Source of the DNA: Viola odorata
Lineage: Eukaryota; Streptophyta; Magnoliopsida; Malpighiales; Violaceae
Direction of reading: 5' to 3'
Assembly (NCBI GenBank): GCA_963691705.1
Contig: OY829543.1
Location: 46,604,564 to 46,668,563, forward strand
Length of the DNA: 64,000 nucleotides
Shown piece after piece: positions 9,717 to 18,657 of this stretch. Under the pieces are notes generated by a model. It searched no databases and was not told where the DNA came from. It worked only from the letters and a program-made list of their open reading frames with translations. Within the stretch, counting starts at the first letter, position 1, and each line of letters begins with the position of its first letter. Position numbers and translations under genes: made by a program.

Positions 9717-10740
9717 TTGCAACTTAAGCAGTGAGCTAGTTGACTCAGGTAACCTCTCCATAGTATCTAGATACATCTAGATACCTTAAATGCTTGCTAA
9801 GCGACATTGGAAATTTTTAAAAATTCAGACAATCCAACCTCAAGATTCTCAAATGTTTTTGACTAGATAACCATTCCACCACGTCGTTGTCAAAGAAATC
9901 ATCAGTTTCACACCAAACATTTTTTCTCAAAAAAAATGAGCACAATGATGGAATTTTAGAATTATCTTTCATCAAAGAACTGATTTCTTTTACCTCAATA
10001 GAATGAAACATGACGCCAGTTTTTTTGCACCATCCACCACCCGGTTGAATCAAATGGAGTTCATGCCCCATAACTGATGTTGCCACATCATGTAGAAGAT
10101 CATGCATTTTGCAAGTGATGTTTCCCAAATAATCCATCTCCACGTTTTGAAAAAATGACCTTGCAACTAATTCACTAAAGATTTCTTCCCCCATTTCATG
10201 TAAATCTTTACGTTCTCCGCAAGAAATGAAACCATCTGCATCCATACCGGATGACTAGTGGTTTCATTTCTTGCGGAAAACGTAAAGATTTGCATGAAAT
10301 GGGTCAAGAAATCTTTAGTGAATTAGTTGCAAGGTCATTTTTTCAAAACGTGGAGATGGATTATTTGGGAAACATTTGATGCAAAATGCATGATCTTCTG
10401 CATGATGTGGCAACATCAGTTATGAGTCATGAACTCCATTTGATTCAACCGGGTGAGAGTTTCGATGGTGCAAAAAACTGGTGTCATGTTTCATTCTACT
10501 GAGGCAAAAGAAAACGGTACTTTGATGATAATTCTAAAATTTCATCACTGCGCTCATTTTTTTAATGATGTTTGGTGTGAAATTGATGGTTTCTCTGGCA
10601 AGGACGTGGTGGAATGGTTATCTAGTCAAAAGCATTTGAGAATCTTGAGGTTGGATTGTCTGAATTTTGCGAAATTTTCAATGTCGCTTAGCATCTAGAT
10701 CCTCCATCGAGAGTCAACTAGCTCACTGCTTAAGTTGCAA
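9717..10740. repeat. Long inverted repeat (about 500-bp arms, 24-base loop) derived from an NLR gene
   Basis: The left arm 9717-10234 and right arm 10259-10740 are reverse complements of each other, with roughly nine bases in ten matching by eye. They are separated by only 10235-10258. Both arms hold the same NLR segment around the MHD motif. Differences are scattered substitutions and small indels. A transcript through either strand would fold into a hairpin of about 480-520 base pairs. The outermost matching block is TTGCAACTTAAGCAGTGAGC at 9717, with its reverse complement ending at 10740. Confidence 0.93.
9817..10245 (-). pseudogene. NLR fragment (end of NB-ARC, MHD region), left arm of inverted repeat
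   Basis: The minus-strand frame of 142 residues reads GFISCGERKDL, then GEEIFSELVARSFFQNVE, then GNITCKMHDLLHDVA. This is the winged-helix/ARC2 end of coiled-coil NLR proteins with the MHD motif, followed by the linker to the LRRs (LRILRLDCLNF). The P-loop and the rest of NB-ARC are missing. It is an inverted duplicate of the 5' part of the pseudogene on the other side of the palindrome. Its frame is better preserved than in the right arm. Confidence 0.85.
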
Positions 10741-12095
10741 ACACTGATGAGATTCTATAGACGCTTGGAACAGTTACCAAAAGGTATGAAGAACATGAAA
10801 AGTCTGGTGTATCTTGACATCAGAGGTTGCTATCATCTCGAACGTATGTCTCCTGGAATGGGCCAATTGAAGGGTATGCGAAAACTTAGCAAGTTCATAG
10901 TGGGCAAGAAAGATGGGTGTAAAATAGCGGAGCTGAAAGATCTGAATGGTTTGGAAGGTGAGTTAAGCATCAGTGGTCTTTGTAATGGTAAAAGTGTGGC
11001 AGATTTTAAAAGTGCCAACTTGATGGAAAAAAAGATGTTAACTTCACTGGAGTTGAGGTCTGGGACAATATTTGTGGAAAACAGTCTTATTGATATGGAA
11101 GCTCTCTCAGTTCTACAACCGCATCAAAATTTGAGGAAGCTGCTTATACGGGGATATGGAAGCCTAGAGTTGCCAGACTGGATGATGGACCTACACGTGC
11201 ACCTGCCAAATCTAGTTGAAATTAAGCTAAGTGAGTTCTCGCAATGCCAGCAGCTTCCAATACCTCTGGGCAGACTAGATTCTTTGAAGGTTCTCTGGTT
11301 AGGTGGGATGTCTTGTTTGGAGCATATTGGGGTAGAGGTGTATGGAGAGAGAGCAGCGTTCCCATTGCTAGAGAAGTTGACACTTTATCCGATGAGTTCA
11401 CTGAAGGAATGGGCAGAGATTACTACGTCTGCTAGCAGTAGCAAAGCTCCTTTGCCTTTCGCTTGCTTGCGTGAGCTCTCAATCGAAGGATGTCCATTGC
11501 TGACTAAATTCCATCAGTACAAGATTTATCAATTGGGGAGTCTACTGCTACTACTTCTCAATTAACGGTGCTAATTCAAGCTAATTTCATTGGACTGAAA
11601 TCTTTGTCACTGAATTTCTGTGATCAACTTGAAAGCTTGCCCGAATTAGGTCTGCAGCATAATGTATGTTCTTTGGAGACGCTTAAGATATTTAGCTGTC
11701 ACATATTGCAATCACTCCCGAGCACTGGACTGTGGTGCTCATCTTCGCTTTGTGATCTATAGATTTGGAACTGTTCTGAATTGATAACTCTATCTGATGA
11801 TGGATTGCGACACTTGACAGCACTCCAGTTACTATTTCTTTCTGATTGCCCAAAGATGACTTCACTGCCAGACAGTATCCAACACCTCACCGCTCTTCAA
11901 ACACTCTGAATTGTGCAATGTGAGGGGTTATCTTGTTTACCAGATGGTATTAGGAGCCTAACCACTCTTGCCACATTGAATATTCACAACTGTCCATATT
12001 TGGAAAGGCGGTGTGAGAAGGACAAAGGAGAGGATTGGCCAAAGATCGCTCACGTCCCTACTATTTGGATCGATTGGAAGCAGGTAGTCTTTTGA
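10259..12095 (+). pseudogene. CC-NLR (RGA-type) resistance gene pseudogene: MHD end plus LRR region
   Basis: Plus-strand remnant of a coiled-coil NLR immune receptor. It starts inside the MHD region with an in-frame TGA where the left arm has a codon (about 10377). It is frameshifted to 10700 and then open at 10735-11565 with LRR segments such as LEQLPKGMKNMKSLVYLDIRGC and LRELSIEGCPLLTKF. LRR coding continues with stops and shifts to 12095. The last segment ([19 protein letters not shown]) is the usual C-terminus of RGA-type NLRs. The CC and P-loop regions are absent because the upstream sequence is the inverted copy. It is not translatable as an NLR, but it could make RNA homologous to living NLRs. 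Confidence 0.88.
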
Positions 12096-13282
12096 TTAGT
12101 GTTTGATCCTTGGTATCTTGATATATAGTATATACTAACAAGCAAACGTCTCTCTCATCTAAGACTTTGACTCTTCTTGATTCAAATGAGCAGATCCAGG
12201 GTAAATCATTCATGTGTTAGAGGACTGAAGAAGAAGAGCTCAAGAGCACCACCATGACATCTCTATCTCGTATACTAGTATTTCTTATGTTTGTTTTAGA
12301 CGGATATGTATAATAAACTTGCCAGAGAAAAAGAAACTTTTCTTTATTATTGTTTAGTTTAGTTCATGGAAAACTATTCTCCAATTCTTTGAAAACACAA
12401 AATGGTGAAGAGTTGGTTATTGGTTTATTTTTAAACTCTTCAATTTTTGTAGATTTCTATAATGTAACATATTTTACTATATAGGCCAAAGTATTTTAAA
12501 AAAATTAACGAGGATAATAATTCCACTGAGTCAGTCTACCATTTAAATGTGTAATTGTGTAGACAAGAAACAATACTAAGTTACTAACAGCTCCAAGTGT
12601 CCCTCCGCGCTGATATTATTGTTTGTAATATTTATTATTTTGGGTACAAATTGTTTGTATTTTTTGTTATTATTGGGTTTTATTATTGATTTGCCCAAAA
12701 CAAAAATTAAAAGGAAACAATACAATTTCATCCCTTTGTTTCCAACCTACTGGCCAAATCATTTTATGTTACTATTTGGCTCTGGAAGTTTTCTTACTTC
12801 TTCAATTTTAATTTTTAATGGATTTTCTTGTTACGTCCACGAGCGGAGGGAGGGTGGGGATGGCGGGACTCGAGCCCTCTAATTTTTTTCCAAATATCCA
12901 TTACAATCCCTAAATATTATTAGACTTTTTTAAATAATTCTATTTTATTTTTAAAAAAATCTATATTTCCCCCCTAATTGGTTTTTTTAACGCGATTAGA
13001 AGTTTATAATATTGTCCTTGCATTTTTTATTTTATTATTAATCTACTTTGTATCAGTTAAAAAAAAAAAAAAATTTCGTAAGATTATAAAATTTGCATAT
13101 CTTGTTGAATCAATATTCAAATTTTCTATCATTTGAAGATACAAAAATGGAGGTGAGAGGGAAGAGTAGGGAAAATTATTTGTATAACTTTACAATGTCA
13201 AAAATAGTACATGTATTTGATTTTTTGTTTCGATTTGACCCCTTATCTTATTTGCGCACACATATGACTCTCGAATTCGAAT
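12096..13282. other. NLR 3' flank and AT-rich non-genic DNA
   Basis: The region downstream of the NLR pseudogene shows no supported gene. An 87-codon open frame at 12619-12882 is hydrophobic and low in complexity, with no recognisable domain. A T-rich and A-rich tract lies around 12885-13075. Confidence 0.5.
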
Positions 13283-14154
13283 TAGGGGTGACAAAATGGA
13301 CGGACGGACACCCATGAACAAAACCTAATAAGACCCAAAAATAAATAGGACAGACTAGATCCAGTTCGTTTAAAAACTGGATGGACCAGCCTGTCCATCT
13401 AAATGAGCCGAGTCTGGAGCGTCCCGTCCGAATAATTTTTTTCAAAAAAAAATTTGTTTTCAATTTAAAAAAAAATGCTATTAGTGAAAAGTTCACGGTT
13501 GAGTCATGATGTTATGAATGAAATCATGAACACCACCACAAACATTTTCTGCCATTATAAAAATAAACTAGCGAAAAGTTTATGGGGTTATGAATAAAAC
13601 CCTGAAAACTACCACGAACATTTTCTGTCATTACAAAAATATGTAAGCGAAAGGTTCATGGGTTGAAACTATGAAAACTATCACGAATATTTTCTGCCAT
13701 TACAAAAAATACCAACGAAAGGTTCACGGTTGAGTCATGGGGTTATGAATGAAACCATGAACACCACCATTACGGCGGGGAGGATGATGCTCGTTGTCTG
13801 TCGCCAATCAGCCTTATACGAATGCGCGGCTGCTGCGACGATTAGGGGTAGGAGAAGGAGAACATTGGGATGAGAAGATTTCAAATTGCAATGGTCTAGT
13901 GTGGGTTCGTGGGTTAGATAGAAACTATTAGATAAACATATATATTTTTTTTAAATAAAAATAATGTGTTAAAAAAAGTAAATAATAAATGGATATATAG
14001 GAACTCGTTGAGTTTATCCCGTCTGTCCGGATGTAGAGCGGGACGGATCTGACCCTGCCCATTTATTAAATGAGACTAAAATTATTATTCATATCTCATC
14101 TAAAGTTGAACGGACTGGACGGGTATATTGACAATGTCCATATTGCCACCCCTA
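13283..14154. mobile_element. Non-autonomous hAT element (MITE-like)
   Basis: The left end is TAGGGGTGACAAAATGGAC and the right end, on the minus strand, is TAGGGGTGGCAATATGGAC. Both are followed by subterminal GGACGG/CCGTCC motifs. The 8-base flanks ATTCGAAT (13275-13282) and ACTCGAAC (14155-14162) agree at 6 of 8 positions, fitting an aged 8-bp hAT target-site duplication. Inside are three diverged copies of a block of about 90 bases containing GAAAGTTC..GG..ATGAA and CCA..ACGAACATTTTCTG (about 13480-13770). No transposase coding was seen. Confidence 0.8.
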
Positions 14155-14706
14155 ACTCGAACGATCGTTTTGATTTGCCATCCACTCTAATTTTGTCCAT
14201 CAACTATCGTTAAGTATATGACGTAGCATGTCACGTCATCTGCCATGTGTATTTTTGTTGACGTACCAACAAATATAACATTTTTTTATAAAAGATATCG
14301 AACAAAAATACACGTGGTAGATGATGTGGCATGCCACGTCGGGTATTTAACTGTAGTTGATGAATGAAGTTTACATGAGGAGCCAAATCAAAATGATCAT
14401 TTGAGTACGATGATCATATCTGTGCGGAAAAAAAATAAGAAACCAAATTATTATGAAAAATCAATTACAAGTGTCATTTTTGACTTATTCTTAACCGAAA
14501 CCGAAGAATACCTAAAATTAGTGGTCTAATTTTTTCATCTCAAATTGTGAAACATGTTTCTGTAAATTAAGTTATTATTATTAGTAACATTACTTAAAAT
14601 GAAAAGAGAAAGAGTGGTAGTCCAATTCAAGTCATAATGGATATGGTATGTGCCGAAACCCAAAGAGATTTGTTATGCCGGTTTAACTGGCAGTTAAAAA
14701 TCATTT
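14155..14706. other. Non-genic stretch between the hAT element and BDP1
   Basis: No gene was recognised. An imperfect inverted pair lies around ATGACGTAGCATGTCACGTC (about 14219) and ATGTGGCATGCCACGTCGG (about 14323), with about 80 bases between. This suggests another small hairpin-forming MITE remnant. Confidence 0.4.
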
Positions 14707-14728
14707 CTATAGGTACCCCCATAAGTCG

Positions 14729-14793
14729 TCCTCCTCCTCCTCCTCCTCCTCCTCCTCCTCCTCCTCCTCCTCCTCCTCCTCCTCCTCCTCCTC
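14729..14793. repeat. CCT/GAG trinucleotide run coding for polyglutamate
   Basis: About 65 bases of perfect (CCT)n on the plus strand read as about 21 consecutive Glu codons in the last BDP1 exon on the minus strand. Other frames give poly-Arg or poly-Ser-like shadows that are not genes. Confidence 0.95.
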
Positions 14794-16453
14794 AACATTA
14801 ACATCATCAATTTCAGCAGAATCCAGAGGCCTACTGCCTTTACCAGCATCCTCTTCCAGTTCAGATTTCGCAACTTGTTCCTGCAAAGTACATGAAAGAG
14901 CACAACATCTATAAAGACATGGAAGTCTAATAGCTTTCATTTATCAATTCATGCTATTAGAAATTACAACTAACAGAGAGGATGCTACTTCACTCTTCTT
15001 TTTGTGATTGAATGCTATTTTACTTTAATAACACTAATCACAACCACAGAACGCAATGCCTAGGCATTGCAATTTAATTTGCTCAGTTCTACAAATTCCC
15101 ATTACTGAAACAACTCAAAATTATCACCATATCAAAAGCAACACCAGGATTGTAGGAATAAACTATAAGAACCAAAGCTCAGTGTAGGAACCACATCACA
15201 CAAGCACTAACGGACCAACTGTTCATGAGAAGTTAAAAATTCAAATTAAAAATATGACCACAAAAGTCAACACAACGATAACTTTTTAGAATAGCTAATT
15301 CAACTTCTTTCACTCCACCAATAAGCAACAATAATAAGTAAGCATAATAAAAGGATGACTGTCCCAGTGGGGAAAAGTTACAAGTCAAACTATACTTTCC
15401 TACTTGCAAAGAGTACACAGAAAGATTGAAGTTTGGGTTGCATAACAGACATAAGGGATTATACAACAGAACATAGCTGATAGATCATTCATCATCTTAG
15501 TATAAGAGAAAAGGGAAACAAAAAAATACTTACAGTAGTTTCAGCTTCCAACTCATCCTCATCCTCGCCACTTGCATCAATTAAGTCATTTTTGTTCGGC
15601 TCTTTTTCTGCCTGCTGCTGCTTTATCAGCCTCATAAAATACGAATGATCTGTGCATAAAAGAGATACATTAAACAAGCGAGAGAACAGAGAGAGGTGAG
15701 AGAGAGATGGAGGAGGGTTAAACCTTTAGGACGATTGTTCTCAGCTTCAGCCAGCTTTAATGGGTGCTGGCGTTGTTCCTTCTTCAATTTCAAATACATT
15801 TGTCGACGTTTTCTTCCAGGAAACAGTTGTTGTATCAACGATAAATCAGTACCAAAATTTTGAATCCCCTAAAACAAAAAAACTTGCAATGTTAGGCAAT
15901 CAAGATAATACTTTAGAAATGCACTAATTGTCAATTAGCTTCAAAGGTGTTGAAAAAAAGAACCAAGTGTTCTGTCTTCCCCACTTAAAATTTGTATACC
16001 CTATAGGCAGTAAAGTTTCACTGCTCATGTTATGACCCAAAAGAAGTAGTGGACCAATTATGCGTTTTAATTTGACTAAATAAGTAATCACCTCATAAAA
16101 CATTTCGGTGTCTTGCTTTGTCCATCTTAAAGCCGGTGGTCTATTCATAAAAGAGTGTTGGTCCAAAGGCACATTAATTTTATTTTGATATATTAAAAAC
16201 ACACAAATTAATTATCATACTAATACAATTTTAAGTTAAAGTGTTTATATAGTTTGCGATCAAGACAACAAAAGGAGCAACAAATCAATTATCGCAAGCT
16301 TGAAGATCAAGTGTATAATAGAGCTTAAAAATGTAAGTATGATTTTATTTAGCACTTTGATTTATATTCAATTATACCTCAAGAAAAAATGTTAAAAGGT
16401 TTTACGCGAAAACGAGTTTTGAAAAATAAGTTATAATCAAAACCGTCCTTAAC

Positions 16454-16515
16454 GGCATACCGCTAAGGATTCTTCATCCTTAACGGCATGCCGCAAGAAT
16501 CCTTAGCGGTATGCC
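16454..16515. repeat. Perfect 21-bp palindromic hairpin (with a second hairpin at 16657-16683)
   Basis: Positions 16454-16474 are the exact reverse complement of 16495-16515, with a 20-base loop. The loop repeats the motif CTTAACGGCATGCCG. A second hairpin nearby pairs CCGCTAAGGA (16657-16666) with TCCTTAGCGG (16674-16683). Related single copies sit at about 16565-16580 and 16675-16695. Confidence 0.85.
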
Positions 16516-17144
16516 ACTAAGAACACAGATTTTGAATAAAATTGATATTTCAAATGTCAAAGCTAACGACATACCGTTAAGCTACAGTAGTTTTTTAATG
16601 GCTAGTTTTTTCGAAAGCATAAACGAGCAATTTTTCATGCCGAAGCTAGCAGCATACCGCTAAGGACTTATCATCCTTAGCGGCATATTGTTAAGCTCCA
16701 GATAAGAAATAACGGCTAATTTTTTAAATGCATAACGACTAATTTTTTACTCCAACAGCCATAAACGGTCACCAAACCTTTTGAACATATAAATACACAT
16801 CTAATATGAATTAGATGAGTCAAGAAAATTCTTACAAAGTTTTACACACACATTTACAAATACAAACACTCAAAATCAAGTTTTAAGACAACAAGTGTTC
16901 TTATCGTTTTTCAATCGTCATTGCGTCATTCAAATTGAGGTTTGAATCAGCTTTCTTCTTGAGTTAACATTGAGCATTTATTGGTGATGATTATTAATCA
17001 TACATTTATCTATTTTATACACCAAGTTCTTTGTTTCAATTATAATTTAATTGTGAAGGTTTTAAAAGTGTACCAAACACTTTTGAGTCATTGGGTAGTG
17101 GCTCTTGTTCCGCAAAAGAACTAAGTTTCTCTCAATCCTTACCT

Positions 17145-17345
17145 GCAAAGAGGATTGTGTAACGGTTGTGGTTGAGCCCTGAAAAACCACGTGTAAGGTT
17201 ATTGGTGAGCCCGTAAAAGCAAGGTTGTAGTTGAGCCCGCAAAAACTACGGTAACGGTTTATTGGTTGAGCCCGCAAAAATCCAGGTGTAAGGTTTATTG
17301 GTTAAACTCGTAAAAATCAATGTGTAAGGTTGTGAGTTGATCCCG
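17145..17345. repeat. Imperfect tandem repeat, unit about 30 bases
   Basis: Six to seven diverged units share TTGAGCCCGCAAAAA followed by GGTGTAAGGTTTATTGG. Unit length varies by a few bases. It lies within the unclassified insertion at 16210-17540. The 71-codon open frame on the minus strand here is a by-product of the repeats. Confidence 0.75.
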
Positions 17346-17631
17346 TAAAAGTTCAAGTTAATAGCAAAGTGTTCTTTGTTAGAAAATCCTAAAGGTGAAA
17401 CTCTTAAGTAGTGAAGTACAATTCAGATTGTGAATTGGAACCAGTATATATTTCGTATCTTTGCTATTCTTCCTTACTTTTTGGTTGGAGAATTTTTATA
17501 AACCTATTCACCCCTCTAGGCCGGGTTATTGATTTATTAAATAGTGGGCATTGTACAACCTTGCTCTGAATTGAAAGGAACCTCTTCATCCTGAGAATGT
17601 ATCCCACTAGAATATCTTTCATTGCTGCAAA

Positions 17632-18657
17632 TAGGGCTGCACACCGAAATACCGATACCGAAATACCGAATTACCATACCGTCCGAATGTAAATTCGGAC
17701 GGTATTTTTTGCAACATTTCGGTATTTCGGTATTACCGTACCGTACCGAAATAAATTTCGGTACGGTACGGTAGGTATTTTTGTAGATTCGGCATTGCCG
17801 AACTACCGAATATGTATATATATTTGTTTTATAAATTCAAAATTAGTCATGTGGTCCAGTGGTTAAAATTCCTCTTTGGAGTAAAGAGGGTAAGGGTTCG
17901 AACACAATACATTACATTCTTTCTTCTCTCCACAACCATTGATCATTTGATCATCTCGACTCTTTTCTTTTCTCCTCATCCAATGGCCAAGGATTTAAGC
18001 ACCCTAGTGCATGAACCAATTCTAACACCAAATGGCAAATGCATTTTGCAAATTCATACATCACCTCTCTCTCTCACTCACTCTTCTCTCTCTCTCCTAT
18101 TACAGAAAACAAATCGCCGCCATCGTAACCCTCGCCACCATCGTCACCAACACCATTTTCACCGCCCAAATCACCATCACTTTCCCGCCGTCCACCCATA
18201 GTACGGTACTCCCCCGTTCCTGCATATTTATCATCATCTATTCATTTATTTTCTTGTTCTTGTTCTCTGTTTTTTTTCTTGGTTTGTTGTCAGTGTGCTA
18301 CTGTTTGTTTGTTTTAACTCAGGTTTGGCTTGGATCGAAGGAGGAGATGAGGAGGTTTTGATGTAGATCGGGTCTGGTTTGGTCAGTATTAAGTCCGGGT
18401 CTGCTGGTTTGGTATTCGGGTTTTCTTGGTTTGGGGTTCAGGTCTGTTTCAGCAGCGATCTGGAGTTGGCCGGCGGTGGTGGCTGGATTTGTGGCGGTGA
18501 TGGGGAAATTAAGATAATTAATTTCGGTATTTTCGGTATACCGAAATACCATACCGAACGGTATTTTGGTATTTCGGTACGGTACGGTAGAATTTTTTAA
18601 AAATTCGGTATGCCGAATACCGAATTATTTCGGTCGGTATCGGTATGAGCAGCCCTA
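17632..18657. mobile_element. Non-autonomous hAT element inserted at a BDP1 splice acceptor
   Basis: The left end is TAGGGCTGCACACCGAAATA. The right end, on the minus strand, is TAGGGCTGCTCATACCGATA. Both are followed by dense GGTATTTCGG/CCGAAATACC subterminal repeats. The flanks are GCTGCAAA (17624-17631) and GCTGCAGA (18658-18665), an 8-bp target-site duplication with one mismatch, diagnostic of hAT. The 1,026-bp interior has a tRNA-like SINE head (17852-17905), a pyrimidine-rich UTR-like stretch (18050-18290) and no transposase. On the gene's minus strand the duplicated target contains the acceptor CAG, so a usable acceptor survives on both sides. Confidence 0.9.
17852..17905 (+). repeat. 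tRNA-derived SINE head (Pol III A and B boxes) inside the hAT element
   Basis: An A-box match TGGTCCAGTGG (17852-17862) and a B-box match GGTTCGAACAC (17895-17905) are separated by 32 bases, the spacing of internal Pol III promoters. The sequence does not close into a tRNA cloverleaf with an acceptor stem, so it is a SINE head or tRNA-like relic rather than a tRNA gene. No poly-A or poly-T tail was identified. Confidence 0.6.

Larger units (their letters stand above)
16210..17540. mobile_element. Unclassified insertion in a BDP1 intron, resembling a Copia (Maximus/SIRE-like) LTR or leader
   Basis: About 1.3 kb with composition unlike the intron around it. The first part (16440-16700) is full of palindromes around CTTAGCGGYATGCCG. 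The second (17140-17345) has imperfect repeats of about 30 bases containing TTGAGCCCGCAAAAA. It ends AACCTATTCACCCCTCTAGG, which from memory resembles sequence near the LTR-primer junction of some Copia elements. I found no clear TG...CA ends, primer-binding site or target-site duplication, and no coding sequence. Boundaries are approximate. Confidence 0.4.

Noticed and set aside
12619..12882. 87-codon open frame after the NLR pseudogene
   Set aside because: Hydrophobic low-complexity translation of T-rich DNA, with no recognisable domain, splice context or promoter.
14694..14903. Poly-Arg open frame over the CCT repeat
   Set aside because: It is an off-frame reading of the GAG run. The frame giving Glu joins correctly to the BDP1 exons.
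17145..17345. CRISPR-like repeat array
   Set aside because: The units are diverged and contiguous, with no unique spacers, and the sequence is plant nuclear DNA.
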